Shown here in pieces: positions 1 to 9,044 of a stretch of 64,000 nucleotides of DNA. Source of the stretch: an uncultured Bacteroidales bacterium (GTDB taxonomy: Bacteria > Bacteroidota > Bacteroidia > Bacteroidales > FEN-979); assembly GCA_903845055.1 (NCBI GenBank), contig CAIMWF010000062.1, positions 62,001-126,000 of the forward strand, read 5' to 3'. A program made the translations under genes and the position numbers. The number at the start of each line of letters is the position of its first letter. Positions within the stretch are counted from its first letter, which is position 1. The notes under the pieces were generated by a model. That model did not search any database and was not told the DNA's origin. It saw only the letters and a list, made by a program, of their open reading frames with translations.

Positions 1-1
1 A

Positions 2-235
2 ATTCTTTTTCATGCCGATACCGAAACTGCCCTGACCTGCGAGCTCCCGCCTTTTGTAGTCCTGAAGATTACCTATACCGAACCGGGGATGCGCGGCAAC
101 ACCGCGACCAACACCCTGAAGGATTGTACCGTTGAAACGGGCGCCATTGTAAAGGTCCCATTATTTATCGAGGAGGGCGAAACAATCAAGGTGGACACCC
201 GGACGGGGGATTATTCAGAAAGGGTAAAGGTTTAA
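2..235 (+). CDS. efp: Elongation factor P, C-terminal part (cut by window start)
   Basis: The window opens inside this gene; 77 codons and the stop are present. EF-P enters the ribosomal E site and relieves stalling at consecutive prolines. The visible part covers the middle OB domain end and C-terminal OB domain: the segment [14 protein letters not shown], then [17 protein letters not shown] and [18 protein letters not shown], which are the conserved EF-P C-terminal signature. The N-terminal domain carrying the modifiable tip residue lies outside the window. It precedes an lpxD-like gene on the same strand, an arrangement common in Bacteroidales, where efp sits at the end of the lipid A gene block. 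The stop codon is directly followed by a 7-bp tandem repeat. Confidence 0.95.
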   Translation: MLFHADTETALTCELPPFVVLKITYTEPGMRGNTATNTLKDCTVETGAIVKVPLFIEEGETIKVDTRTGDYSERVKV

Positions 236-276
236 CGATTTACGATTTACGATTTACGATTTACGATTTTTGATTT
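231..276. repeat. Short tandem repeat, 7-bp unit TTTACGA
   Basis: About five copies of TTTACGA, the first slightly altered (TTTAACGA) and containing the efp stop codon, the last two degenerate. It fills half of the efp-lpxD gap. It is one member of a set of locus-specific 7/8-bp arrays in this window. Confidence 0.9.
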
Positions 277-326
277 CCGGTGGTTTACCAGGCTTATTAC
301 GTTGTATTCAGTAAATTTCCACGCAG

Positions 327-1256
327 ATGAAATTTTCCAAACCGCTTGCCCTCGCCCAGCTGGCTGAGATGTTGCATGCAGAGCCTGTCGGAAACCCGGG
401 ATTCCTGGTCACCGGGATGAATGAAATCCATGTGGTTGAGCCGGGTGACCTCACATTTGTCGACCATCCCAAATATTACGACAAAGCCCTGAACTCGGCG
501 GCTACCACCATCATCATTAACAAAATGGTGGAATGCCCCGCGGGGAAGGCCTTGCTGGTGTGTGAAAAGCCATTCGATGCCTACGTTTCACTGGCGATCT
601 TTTTCCGCCCGTTCGAGAAGTCCCTTGCAGCCGTCAGTCCTTCTGCATCCATCGGTGCCGGAACGGTCATCCAACCCGGCGCTTTTGTCGGGAATCACGT
701 CACCATCGGAAGCAATTGCATCATCCATGCCAATGCCAGCATATACGACCACACCGTGATCGGCAACCACGTCATCATCCATTCGGGTGCCGTCATCGGG
801 GCCGATGCCTATTATTTCCAGAAACGTCCTGAAGGATATAAGAAACTGGAGTCCTGCGGACGCGTGGTCATCGGCGACCGGGTTGAGATAGGGGCCGCCA
901 CGACCATTGACAAAGGTGTTTCAGGGGATACCTTCATTTCTGACGGGACCAAATTTGACAATCATGTCCAGGTTGGGCACGACACCCATATCGGCAGAAA
1001 CTGCCTGATCGGTGCATTCTGCGCCATTGCCGGGGTGACCCGCATCGAAGATGATGTGATCCTTTGGGCGAATGTACTGATCAATAAAGACCTTGTGATC
1101 GGGAAAGGTGCGGTGGTCCTTGCAGGGTCGGGTACTGAGAAATCACTTGAAGGAGGTAAAACCTACTGGGGAATCCCGGCCATCGAAGCCCGGAAAAAAT
1201 GGCGCGAAGTGGCAGCCCTCAAAATGTTACCCGATATCCTCAGCAAACTGAAATAA
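327..1256 (+). CDS. lpxD: LpxD-like UDP-acylglucosamine N-acyltransferase
   Basis: Predicted left-handed beta-helix acyltransferase of the LpxD family, which transfers a 3-hydroxyacyl chain from ACP to the amino group of UDP-3-O-acyl-glucosamine in lipid A synthesis. An N-terminal uridine-binding domain (about residues 1-95) is followed by many hexapeptide repeats. The histidine in DNHVQVGHDTHIG (about residue 218) matches the catalytic His of LpxD. At 309 residues it is shorter than typical LpxD (about 340). Bacteroidales often carry a second, shorter lpxD-like copy after efp; this looks like that copy, so its exact acceptor is uncertain. The ATG at 327 is the only good start. It is convergent with the polymerase-like gene downstream. 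Confidence 0.85.
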   Translation: MKFSKPLALAQLAEMLHAEPVGNPGFLVTGMNEIHVVEPGDLTFVDHPKYYDKALNSAATTIIINKMVECPAGKALLVCEKPFDAYVSLAIFFRPFEKSLAAVSPSASIGAGTVIQPGAFVGNHVTIGSNCIIHANASIYDHTVIGNHVIIHSGAVIGADAYYFQKRPEGYKKLESCGRVVIGDRVEIGAATTIDKGVSGDTFISDGTKFDNHVQVGHDTHIGRNCLIGAFCAIAGVTRIEDDVILWANVLINKDLVIGKGAVVLAGSGTEKSLEGGKTYWGIPAIEARKKWREVAALKMLPDILSKLK

Positions 1257-1289
1257 AAGGTTCCCCATTCCCCATCTCATTTCAAACTT

Positions 1290-1333
1290 CGAAATTCGTT
1301 ATTCGTTATTCGTTATTCGATATTCGTTATTCC
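1290..1333. repeat. Short tandem repeat, 7-bp unit TTCGTTA
   Basis: Five to six copies of TTCGTTA (one changed to TTCGATA) lie between the convergent lpxD-like and polymerase-like genes. The minus-strand gene reads into the array: its last residues (ITNIE) and its TAA stop at 1313 are encoded by repeat copies. Confidence 0.9.
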
Positions 1334-2797
1334 CTTCTTTTCCACCCCTTCCCTCCCGGTAAAAAGATCCAGGGCCACAATGGCTGCCATAAATCCCCAT
1401 ACAGGTACGGAAGCCTTATCGGTATCAAGAAAGTTGTTCATGGTACCGTGAAGGAAATAGGTTATCAGGGCTAGCATCAGCGAGAGGCTGAGCATCCTGA
1501 CCTCAGGATCCGCCGATCGCCGGTAGACCCTCATGGCCGTGGTAATGAACAGGATGACCGAAGCGATCACGAGGAGCATTCCGGGCAGCCCCTGCTCGGA
1601 CAAGGGGCCGATGTATTCGCTGTGCGCATTGCCACGGTCCCCCGCATTGGTGCTGATCAGGGTCTTTTCGCCCGAGCGCTGGAAGGGGGCATATTCAAAC
1701 TGGTAGGTTCCGGGGCCATACCCGAAAACGGGGCGGTCCTCGAACATCCGCAGGGCCGACTGCCAGCGGTTGATCCGTTCCAGATTTGAATTATCAGTCG
1801 ATATATTGGAGATGGAGCGAAGGTGTTCAACAAAATTTGCAGAAGGGCCCTGCCGGTTCTTTTCGAGGCGGTCGAGGATCTCGAAGGAAAAAATATAGAA
1901 GATGAAACCGAGGATGATGGCCACAAACAGGATCCATTTGACCTTGATACGGAATATCACAATAACAAGAACGCCAAGTGCAAAAGCAAGGCTGAGCCAT
2001 GCGGCACGACAATAGGAAAGGATCAGCGCCACCACCAGGATCGCGAGCACCAGGAAGGCAAAAAACCGGGTGGTCTTCGTATAAACCTTGCTGAAGGTAA
2101 AGCCGCAGAACAAGGGGACGTACAATGCAAGGATTGCGCCATATGCCGTATGGTCGTTGTAAAACGGTTCCATAACCCAGTGGCCGGCCTGCTCGGCAAA
2201 ACCCCAAAGGGAATGGTTATAGGTGGTATAGGCGATAACCCCGAGGAGAGGCACAGCGTAAAGCCACACAAACAGGCTAATGTTCGAACGTTTCCTGAAA
2301 AGCTTGATCCCGAGAATATAAAAAGGGATGACGAACCAGAGCCGTGCCAGCAGGTGCTTGAACGAAACCAGCGGCAGGTCGCTCGTCATGCTGGTGATCA
2401 GCATCCAGACAAGCTGCAGCAATACCACGACCGTGAGCGGGTGTGTCCATATGCGTGAATCAAAGGTATTGTCGTAAAACATTTTGATAATGAACATGAG
2501 CAATACGCCCAGCATGAGGGGTTCCGACGGAAGCGAAATTCCTACGTTGAATTCAAACTGCGTGATATTGATGGCAACGGGTGTCACCAGGGTAATGAGC
2601 AGCAGGATTTTGTCGAGGGAATAAAAATAGAGGTAAAGGATTACGAGGAATGCCGGGAATAATAGCAGCCAGTATATCTCGCGATAAACAAAATAACAAT
2701 TAAGCCCGATAAATATCGCACTCAGCACATACAGGATGGTGATCCCGCGCTTGCTGCCAAAAAGATAACTTTGTATTTCTGACAGTTTATCCTTCAT
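1313..2797 (-). CDS. O-antigen ligase/polymerase-like (Wzy_C) membrane protein
   Basis: Polytopic membrane protein of about 494 residues with ten or more hydrophobic segments and a large periplasmic loop in the C-terminal third. The loop holds PVFGYGPGTYQFEYAP and NAHSEYIGPLSEQGLPGM, typical of the Wzy_C/O-antigen ligase superfamily, which ligates or polymerises undecaprenyl-linked glycans on the periplasmic side. It is last in a minus-strand unit with two Wzz-like genes. A longer reading from 2836 exists but would overlap the upstream gene by 50 bases; the ATG at 2797 overlaps it by only 11, so I chose it. Ligase and polymerase cannot be told apart by sequence alone. The stop codon lies in a tandem repeat. 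Confidence 0.85.
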   Translation of the reverse strand: MKDKLSEIQSYLFGSKRGITILYVLSAIFIGLNCYFVYREIYWLLLFPAFLVILYLYFYSLDKILLLITLVTPVAINITQFEFNVGISLPSEPLMLGVLLMFIIKMFYDNTFDSRIWTHPLTVVVLLQLVWMLITSMTSDLPLVSFKHLLARLWFVIPFYILGIKLFRKRSNISLFVWLYAVPLLGVIAYTTYNHSLWGFAEQAGHWVMEPFYNDHTAYGAILALYVPLFCGFTFSKVYTKTTRFFAFLVLAILVVALILSYCRAAWLSLAFALGVLVIVIFRIKVKWILFVAIILGFIFYIFSFEILDRLEKNRQGPSANFVEHLRSISNISTDNSNLERINRWQSALRMFEDRPVFGYGPGTYQFEYAPFQRSGEKTLISTNAGDRGNAHSEYIGPLSEQGLPGMLLVIASVILFITTAMRVYRRSADPEVRMLSLSLMLALITYFLHGTMNNFLDTDKASVPVWGFMAAIVALDLFTGREGVEKKGITNIE

Positions 2798-3752
2798 CCG
2801 TAATGGTCGCCAGGCTGCGGAATTTGCTTCGTTCAATCAGGCCGATGATCAGGATGGCCATAAAAAATGCGGCAAGGGTGCTGAAAACAACGATCAGCCA
2901 CCTGATGGGGTAACCCTTTTTATCCGGCACGAAGGGTTTGCTGAGCACATTTACATAGGTATAGTTCCTGTTGTAATCGAGCAAAGCGCGGTCGGCATCC
3001 ATCTTCATGGTGCTGAAGGCCTCCGATTCGGCGCGCATCATCTCCGACAGCATCAGCATCTCACCTCCCTTTTCCTCCAGGTTTTTCTTCATGGCTTTGG
3101 CTTCGGCCGATCGCACCGATCCTCCGCCCGTGCCCAGGTATGCCCTGACGACTTCACGTGTCTGTGATTCGTATTGCAGGATTCCAAACTTGACGCCGAG
3201 TTCCTCTGCACGGTTTTTCAGGGAATCCATGTAGTTTTTACGAACACCCATGATATAGTTGTAATTGAGCACAACCTCGCCAAATTTTTCCCTGTGCATC
3301 GTCCTGATCTTCTTATTGTAGGCTTCAAGCATGGCATTGATGAGATCACGGGCCATTAAGGGATCCTGGTCCCATATTTCGATTTCCACAGCCCCGTATG
3401 GAGTTTTATTGATTCTTACACGCTGGCTGTATTCCCAAACCAGGGTACTTTCAAAATGGGTATAGGCTGAATCAATGCCCCAGTGACGTGCCAGGTCAAA
3501 TTTCTTCACCAGGCTGTCGCGGATATCCCTCGACTGGAAAATCTGGACACTTTGTTCCGTCTCGCTTTCATCGGAATAGGGCGAAATGTTGGAAGGGTAT
3601 AAAAGGCAATTGGATTTATACAGGGGAGTGATGAAAAGAGGGCTGGAAAACAAAATGGAGAGCAGGATGGCAGCAACCACCACGACAATGAGCTGCATTT
3701 TCCATTTGATGGAGACCGCAATAATATTTTTACTGTTGAAAAAACTGTCCAT
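2787..3752 (-). CDS. Wzz-like polysaccharide chain-length protein (copy 2)
   Basis: Inner-membrane protein of 321 residues with the polysaccharide co-polymerase layout: an N-terminal membrane segment (about 17-42), a periplasmic coiled domain, and a C-terminal segment (about 285-307) preceded by a proline-rich motif, VPDKKGYPIRW. Such proteins set glycan chain length. No cytoplasmic Walker-type kinase follows. It shares SSPLFITP near the first membrane helix, DPL(M/V)A and the GYPIRW/SYPIRW motif with the gene immediately upstream, so the two are tandem paralogues. It lies between that paralogue and the polymerase-like gene, overlapping the latter. Confidence 0.8.
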   Translation of the reverse strand: MDSFFNSKNIIAVSIKWKMQLIVVVVAAILLSILFSSPLFITPLYKSNCLLYPSNISPYSDESETEQSVQIFQSRDIRDSLVKKFDLARHWGIDSAYTHFESTLVWEYSQRVRINKTPYGAVEIEIWDQDPLMARDLINAMLEAYNKKIRTMHREKFGEVVLNYNYIMGVRKNYMDSLKNRAEELGVKFGILQYESQTREVVRAYLGTGGGSVRSAEAKAMKKNLEEKGGEMLMLSEMMRAESEAFSTMKMDADRALLDYNRNYTYVNVLSKPFVPDKKGYPIRWLIVVFSTLAAFFMAILIIGLIERSKFRSLATITDEG

Positions 3753-3766
3753 ACGTTGGATTTTTT

Positions 3767-4813
3767 TTATGATTGACCAAGCTGAAATTTCTTATGAGAA
3801 TTATAGTCGGATATCTTTTCCATCACCATGATCACGATGATCGACATGAAAAGTGCTGCAACCGTTGAAACCATCACGATCAGCCACCGGATGGGATATG
3901 AGTTCCGTTCAGCTTTGAAGGCATCGCTGACCACGAATTTCTGGGGAAGGTTCTCTTCGGCATCCACTTTTGCCTGCTTGTATTTGGTTTCAAGCAGGGT
4001 GAGCTGTTCCGTTTTATATTCAAGCGAATTTTTCAGTGACATGTAAATCCCCCCGTACTTGCCCAAAACATCCAGTTTTTTCTGAATGGCGGCCAGGGCG
4101 TTTTTATTCCCGTTCATAAGAGAAATGGCATATTGCTGGTTAAAAACCTGCGATTGATATTCCACATCGTTTACCCCCAGACTTCCCAGGGCGATCAGGG
4201 AGTCGACGATTTTATCTTTTTCCGCTTTCAGCGCATTGTATTCGGCTTCCACGATCCTGAATCCCTTCACCGAACGCTGGCGCATCATATCATTTTTTAC
4301 CGAGTCGAGCAGGGAGGCAATGCTATTGGCAATTTCAGCGGCAACAAGGGGGTCGGCGTCGTACACCGCAATCTGAACGGCCATGAACTCCGTCCGCCTG
4401 AAGGTGATGTTGTTATCGTATTCCCGGAATAGTTTTGAATATTTATAATCGGAGGTACTGTCGATATTGTAGTGCTTCATCAGGTCGAACTTGTGCATGA
4501 CACGGTCGCGGATCTTGTTTGAGTTGAGAATCTGGAGAAGCTGCTCGGCCTGGTCGTCTTCCCCGAAGGCAGTTATGTCCTGCCCTTTGACCGATTGTTC
4601 ATTCAGCAGCGATTTGGAGATGGAACTGCTGCTGGCCGGGAACATGATCACAGTCGATTTGAATTTTGGCGTGATAAACAAAGGGGATGAGAAAAACCAA
4701 GAACCCAGAAGCGCTACTACCATAACAACTGACAGCGGTTTTCGCCATTTATAGAGAAAAATAACGAGGTTAGAGGAATCGAAATCTTCTCCTTTTTTTA
4801 TCTCACTGGTCAT
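3767..4813 (-). CDS. Wzz-like polysaccharide chain-length protein (copy 1)
   Basis: First of two tandem Wzz-like co-polymerases. Membrane helix near residues 26-46, a periplasmic region with predicted coiled coil, and a C-terminal helix after NSYPIRWLIV. An ATG at 4849 gives a longer protein (360 residues), but a clear minus-strand -7 box lies at 4837-4844, so transcripts would begin downstream of that ATG. The ATG at 4813 (MTSEIKKGEDF) is therefore preferred, giving 348 residues. No tyrosine-kinase domain is attached. It probably leads the Wzz-Wzz-polymerase transcript. Confidence 0.8.
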   Translation of the reverse strand: MTSEIKKGEDFDSSNLVIFLYKWRKPLSVVMVVALLGSWFFSSPLFITPKFKSTVIMFPASSSSISKSLLNEQSVKGQDITAFGEDDQAEQLLQILNSNKIRDRVMHKFDLMKHYNIDSTSDYKYSKLFREYDNNITFRRTEFMAVQIAVYDADPLVAAEIANSIASLLDSVKNDMMRQRSVKGFRIVEAEYNALKAEKDKIVDSLIALGSLGVNDVEYQSQVFNQQYAISLMNGNKNALAAIQKKLDVLGKYGGIYMSLKNSLEYKTEQLTLLETKYKQAKVDAEENLPQKFVVSDAFKAERNSYPIRWLIVMVSTVAALFMSIIVIMVMEKISDYNSHKKFQLGQS

Positions 4814-4836
4814 AGAAGAAATATCAAAATTGTTGC

Positions 4837-4844
4837 CAAAGGTA
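4837..4844 (-). promoter_or_regulatory. Bacteroidota -7 box (TACCTTTG) for Wzz/polymerase unit
   Basis: CAAAGGTA on the plus strand, i.e. TACCTTTG on the minus strand, matches the Bacteroidota TAnnTTTG element. It supports 4813 rather than 4849 as the start of the first Wzz-like gene. Confidence 0.6.
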
Positions 4845-4894
4845 GCCAATTATACGGAACAGGCAACAGTAAGTTACAAGGAAATGCCAAATTA

Positions 4895-6466
4895 TCAGCG
4901 GTCTTCCCGTAAAATCCTGACCAGCGACTTCAGGCTCCACAACCTTAACAAAAGAGCAAGCAAAACCGAAGCTGCGATCATCAGGGCGAAATTGCCGAAC
5001 CATGCCCTGGTTGCAGGCAGGAAGGACCAGTGAATGACGATGGAATGGGAAAGAAGGTTAAAGGCAATGACGCCGGTCACGAAAACAGCCAGGGTAAATA
5101 GAAAACGGTAATTGATCCTGAATTTAAATACGCGCTGTACCATGATGACCTGGAGAATCGCCATGGTAAACTGGGTCACCAGGCTGGAGATGGCTGACCC
5201 TGAGGCTAAAAACCGCGGGATCAGCAAAAGGTTCAGCACAAGATTGATGACCAGTCCCGCCACGGCGATGATGTTAAGGTGCTTCAGGTTGCCGTTGGCT
5301 GTGAGCAGGGTCCCGAAAATATAGGTCATGGAAACGGCGACGAAACCAAGGATGAGCATCTGGAAAACGTGGGTTGAGGAGCTGATGTGGTTGTTCCCTG
5401 CATGGGTATTGTACAGCAGGTCGATCATTTCGTAACTGTAAAAAAAGGATCCCATGGCCACAATGATGGCCAGGGTGATGATCAGGGTGAAGGAGAGTTT
5501 CAGCATATGCTCGACAGACTGCCGTTTTTTGATCATCTTGGAAAAAATCGGGACCAGCAGCACGGCGAAAAGGTAGGCGATCATGTTTGCGGCGTCGAGC
5601 AAACGGAACCCTGAAGCATAGATACCTGCCTGGAAATCTCCGGTTTTTTCAGCCAGGACATTTTGCAGCAGGACCGGGTTCAGGTGGCAGACGGTGGCAA
5701 TGATTCCAACCTGAATGTTCGGCGCTCTTTTTGGCAGCAGAACTTCCAGCATTACCGGGTCAAGCCTGTTGTAAAAGGTCATCAGTAGCACCAGCAGGGC
5801 AAACGGGAGGCTCTGCTTGATGATCATGAGGAAAAAAGGCCAGTTCCAGTTCAGCTTCCTGAAACGTGCTTTCTTCACAACGATCAGGAAGGCAAGGGCG
5901 GCGGTTATGGAATAGGCGGCGGTTTGGGAATATACGAACCATTCAATCCTGAATTTTGATACGGTAACATGGCCCCAGAGCAGCAACCCGCAAAAAAGGA
6001 TCATCAGGAGGCGGTCGAGTACCGACAAGATGCTGTCGGTCTTGAACATTAAAAATCCCGAAATGTTCGAACGCAGGTAGAGAATGAATGAGAGCAGGAA
6101 CTGGTTCAGTGCAAGCCACCCCAGGAGCCAGAATTGCGCCGGGCTGTATCTCAGGATCAGCGCCCCGATGAATGCAAGCATCACATAGGCAAGGCCGAGC
6201 AGGAGTTTCAACACCAGGATTCCCGAAAAATGCTTGTTCAGAAGGTGATTGTGCTGGGCGATGTTCCGGTTGTTGAAATTGGTGATCCCGAAATCGAGGA
6301 TGATGTTGAAGAGAAAAGAAAAATTCAGGATCACAAAATAGAAGCCATACTCCCCCACCCCAACATTTCGCTGTACGGTTAGGTCAATCCCAAAAATCCA
6401 TACGGGTTTTATGAGAAGGTTTAAAAAAAGGAGTAACCCCAGGTTTGTCAGGAACTTCCGCTGCAT
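4895..6466 (-). CDS. Wzx-like polysaccharide flippase
   Basis: Polytopic inner-membrane protein of 523 residues with about 12-14 hydrophobic segments, of the MATE/PST polysaccharide transporter type that flips lipid-linked oligosaccharides to the periplasm. Typical features are the N-terminal segment NRNIAQHNHLLNKHFSG, the mid-protein stretch YASGFRLLDAANMIAYLF and the C-terminal NLLLIPRFLASGSAISSL. It belongs with the Wzz and polymerase-like genes downstream on the same strand, although a -7 box between it and the Wzz gene suggests separate transcription. It is divergent from a glycosyltransferase. Substrate cannot be deduced. Confidence 0.85.
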   Translation of the reverse strand: MQRKFLTNLGLLLFLNLLIKPVWIFGIDLTVQRNVGVGEYGFYFVILNFSFLFNIILDFGITNFNNRNIAQHNHLLNKHFSGILVLKLLLGLAYVMLAFIGALILRYSPAQFWLLGWLALNQFLLSFILYLRSNISGFLMFKTDSILSVLDRLLMILFCGLLLWGHVTVSKFRIEWFVYSQTAAYSITAALAFLIVVKKARFRKLNWNWPFFLMIIKQSLPFALLVLLMTFYNRLDPVMLEVLLPKRAPNIQVGIIATVCHLNPVLLQNVLAEKTGDFQAGIYASGFRLLDAANMIAYLFAVLLVPIFSKMIKKRQSVEHMLKLSFTLIITLAIIVAMGSFFYSYEMIDLLYNTHAGNNHISSSTHVFQMLILGFVAVSMTYIFGTLLTANGNLKHLNIIAVAGLVINLVLNLLLIPRFLASGSAISSLVTQFTMAILQVIMVQRVFKFRINYRFLFTLAVFVTGVIAFNLLSHSIVIHWSFLPATRAWFGNFALMIAASVLLALLLRLWSLKSLVRILREDR

Positions 6467-6526
6467 GAACCAAGAATAAAAGCTACCGGGAGTGGTAACT
6501 TTTCATTATAACTCAAAAAATATTCA

Positions 6527-6545
6527 GATATTTGCTACAAAGTTA
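6527..6545. promoter_or_regulatory. Overlapping divergent promoter boxes
   Basis: Minus strand: TAACTTTG (6538-6545) is a full -7 match for the flippase gene. Plus strand: GATATTTG (6527-6534) is a seven-of-eight match placed 20 bases before the glycosyltransferase ATG. The two boxes lie almost on top of each other in an AT-rich 88-bp gap. Confidence 0.5.
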
Positions 6546-6554
6546 AGAAAATTA

Positions 6555-7682
6555 ATGAACATTGCTGTTAACACCAGGCTGCTCATCAGGGACAAACTCG
6601 AGGGAATCGGCTGGTTCACCTATGAATCGCTGAAAAGGATCACCACCCAGCACCCTGAGCACCACTTCTACTTCATTTTTGACCGTGAATATGACCCTGA
6701 ATTCCTGTTTTCAGATAACATCACGCCGGTCATCCAGTATCCCCACGCCAGGCACCCGGTGCTCTATTACACCTGGTTCGAGATGGCCATCCCCAAACTG
6801 CTCGAACGGATCAAACCCGACCTGTTTCTTTCGCCTGACGGATTCCTGTCGCTGAAGACCCCCGTTAAATCGCTGGCTGTTTTTCACGATCTGAACTTCG
6901 AACATTACCCGCAGGATATTCCTTTCTGGACCCGTCGCTTCTACCGCCAGTATTTTCCGAAATACGCCGCAAAAGCGGTCCGCATCGCAACTGTCTCGGG
7001 ATTCTCGAAAGATGACATCGTTCGCCAGTATCATGTCTCGCCCGACAAAATCGACGTGGTTTACGACGGGGCCAACGATGCATACCATCCCCTTACTGCG
7101 GCGGAAAAAGAGGCCGTAAGGCAGGAAGTAACGGGCGGACTACCCTATTTTGTCTTCATCGGGTCGCTCCACCCCCGTAAGAACCTGGCCAACCTTTTCC
7201 GTGCTTTCGACCTGTTTAAAAAGTCAAACCCCTCTGAAGTCAAGATGGTGATCGTCGGGGCTAAAAAGTGGTGGACCCGTGAAATTGACATTGCCTTCAA
7301 CCGCATGATTTTTTCCGATGATGTGATCTTCACAGGCAGGCTGAACATCGACGAACTTGCCGGTGTGCTGGGATCTGCCCTCGCCCTTACCTATGTTTCA
7401 TACTTTGAAGGGTTCGGAATCCCCATCGTGGAGGCTTTCAGGTGCGACGTTCCCGTCATCACTTCGAATGTAACCTCAATGCCCGAAGTTGCGGGCGACG
7501 CCGCCATGCTGGTCGATCCGTTTGACCCTGAATCGATCGAAGAGGCACTTTATAAATCATACCAGTATGAAAGCATCCGGCAGGAACTGATCCTGCGCGG
7601 CCGCAAACGCAAGGACCTCTTCTCATGGCAGCAGACGGCTGACCGGCTCTGGGAATCCATCGAAAAAGCTGTTAAATCCTGA
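6555..7682 (+). CDS. Glycosyltransferase family 4 (group 1)
   Basis: GT-B fold glycosyltransferase of 375 residues that adds a sugar from a nucleotide donor to a lipid-linked or polysaccharide acceptor in the cytoplasm. The C-terminal domain has the GT4 donor-site pattern, with FVFIGSLHPRKNL followed by YFEGFGIPIVEAF, where the two glutamates fit the EX7E motif, then TSMPEVAGDAAMLVDPFD. The reading frame is open from 6492, but the ATG at 6555 (MNIAVNTRLL) fits family N-termini and lies after the promoter boxes. It is divergent from the flippase and only 6 bases ahead of purD, so it is probably cotranscribed with purD. Sugar specificity is unknown. Confidence 0.88.
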   Translation: MNIAVNTRLLIRDKLEGIGWFTYESLKRITTQHPEHHFYFIFDREYDPEFLFSDNITPVIQYPHARHPVLYYTWFEMAIPKLLERIKPDLFLSPDGFLSLKTPVKSLAVFHDLNFEHYPQDIPFWTRRFYRQYFPKYAAKAVRIATVSGFSKDDIVRQYHVSPDKIDVVYDGANDAYHPLTAAEKEAVRQEVTGGLPYFVFIGSLHPRKNLANLFRAFDLFKKSNPSEVKMVIVGAKKWWTREIDIAFNRMIFSDDVIFTGRLNIDELAGVLGSALALTYVSYFEGFGIPIVEAFRCDVPVITSNVTSMPEVAGDAAMLVDPFDPESIEEALYKSYQYESIRQELILRGRKRKDLFSWQQTADRLWESIEKAVKS

Positions 7683-7688
7683 TCTTTT

Positions 7689-8972
7689 ATGAATATCCTC
7701 CTGCTTGGTTCCGGTGGCCGTGAACATGCAATCGCATGGAAACTCAGCCAAAGCCCCCTGATGTCGCACCTGTTTATCGCTCCCGGTAATGCAGGCACCG
7801 CCAGGCTCGGGACCAACCTGCCCGTGGGGGTTAATGATTTTCCCGGGATCAAAGCGGCAGTGCTCACCCACCAGGTTGGGATGGTCATCGTTGGCCCCGA
7901 AGATCCCCTGGTCAATGGCATCCACGACTTTTTCCTGGCCGACAGCGATCTTAAGAACATCCCCCTGATCGGTCCGAACCGGGAAGCCGCCCGTCTCGAG
8001 GGAAGCAAGGACTTCGCCAAACAGTTCATGGTCCGCCATGGAATACCCACGGCACGCTACAGGACCTTTGGCGAGTCGGACATCGAAGCGGGCGTTGAGT
8101 TTCTCAGGAGCCTCCGGCCACCATACGTACTCAAGGCCGACGGACTGGCCGCCGGGAAAGGGGTGATCATCTGTCCTACACTCGCGGAAGCCGAAAGCGA
8201 GTTTACCGCCATGCTCAGGGAGCAGCGTTTCGGCGCAGCTTCAATGAAAGTGGTTATTGAAGAGTTTCTTTCAGGCATCGAACTGTCGGTCTTCATCCTG
8301 ACCGATGGCAGGAACTATAAAATTCTGCCCGAGGCAAAAGATTACAAAAAGATCGGGGAGGGCGATACAGGTCCCAATACCGGCGGAATGGGTTCGGTTT
8401 CACCCGTACCTTTTGCAGGGCCGGCGTTCATGCAGAAGGTGGAAGAACAGGTGATCAGACCCACCATCGAGGGACTGCGGACGGATGAGATTGAGTACAC
8501 AGGATTTATCTTCTTCGGGCTAATCAAGGTTAAGGACGATCCCTACGTAATCGAATACAACTGCAGGCTTGGCGATCCCGAAACGGAATCGGTGATCCCC
8601 CGGATCCAGAACGACCTGGTCAGGCTTTTCCAGTCGGTTGCAGAGCAGTCGCTAGGCAACGAAACCATCACCGTCGATCCGCGATTTGCAGCCACTGTCA
8701 TGCTGGTTTCAGAAGGATATCCCGGCGATTACCAGAAAGGAAAAGTGATCGGGGAGAACGCTCCCTCCGGCGGGTGCCTGTTTTTCCATGCAGGGACCAC
8801 GCTGAATCCTGTCACCGGGGAGACCATCAGCAGCGGAGGCAGGGTGATTGCGGTCACATCCTATGGTGACACGATGAAGGAGGCCCTTTCCAGATCATAT
8901 GAAAATGCTGAAAAGATATCCTATGACGGGAAATATTTCCGCAAGGATATCGGGTTTGACCTTGGCAGCTGA
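7689..8972 (+). CDS. purD: Phosphoribosylamine-glycine ligase
   Basis: GAR synthetase, second step of purine synthesis: it joins glycine to 5-phosphoribosylamine using ATP. The N-terminus LLLGSGGREHAIAWKL and FIAPGNAGTA form the PurD signature; the ATP-grasp domain follows with LKADGLAAGKGVIIC, the family block NTGGMGS and YNCRLGDPETE near the metal site. Length (427) is normal for the family. It follows the glycosyltransferase after 6 bases, an unusual partner for a purine gene but one seen in Bacteroidota operons of mixed function. Confidence 0.97.
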   Translation: MNILLLGSGGREHAIAWKLSQSPLMSHLFIAPGNAGTARLGTNLPVGVNDFPGIKAAVLTHQVGMVIVGPEDPLVNGIHDFFLADSDLKNIPLIGPNREAARLEGSKDFAKQFMVRHGIPTARYRTFGESDIEAGVEFLRSLRPPYVLKADGLAAGKGVIICPTLAEAESEFTAMLREQRFGAASMKVVIEEFLSGIELSVFILTDGRNYKILPEAKDYKKIGEGDTGPNTGGMGSVSPVPFAGPAFMQKVEEQVIRPTIEGLRTDEIEYTGFIFFGLIKVKDDPYVIEYNCRLGDPETESVIPRIQNDLVRLFQSVAEQSLGNETITVDPRFAATVMLVSEGYPGDYQKGKVIGENAPSGGCLFFHAGTTLNPVTGETISSGGRVIAVTSYGDTMKEALSRSYENAEKISYDGKYFRKDIGFDLGS

Positions 8973-9044
8973 AGGAATAAGCCTACAATGACATCACCGG
9001 ATGGCTGCAGTGCGATCTAACCTCACTAATCTCTGACGGGCAAC

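Noticed and set aside
231-276. CRISPR array
   Set aside because: The repeats are 7 bp long and directly adjacent, without spacers, and no cas gene is present. The same holds for the other arrays.
1823-2458. 211-codon plus-strand frame inside the polymerase-like gene
   Set aside because: Very charged, no family likeness; the minus strand encodes a convincing membrane protein.
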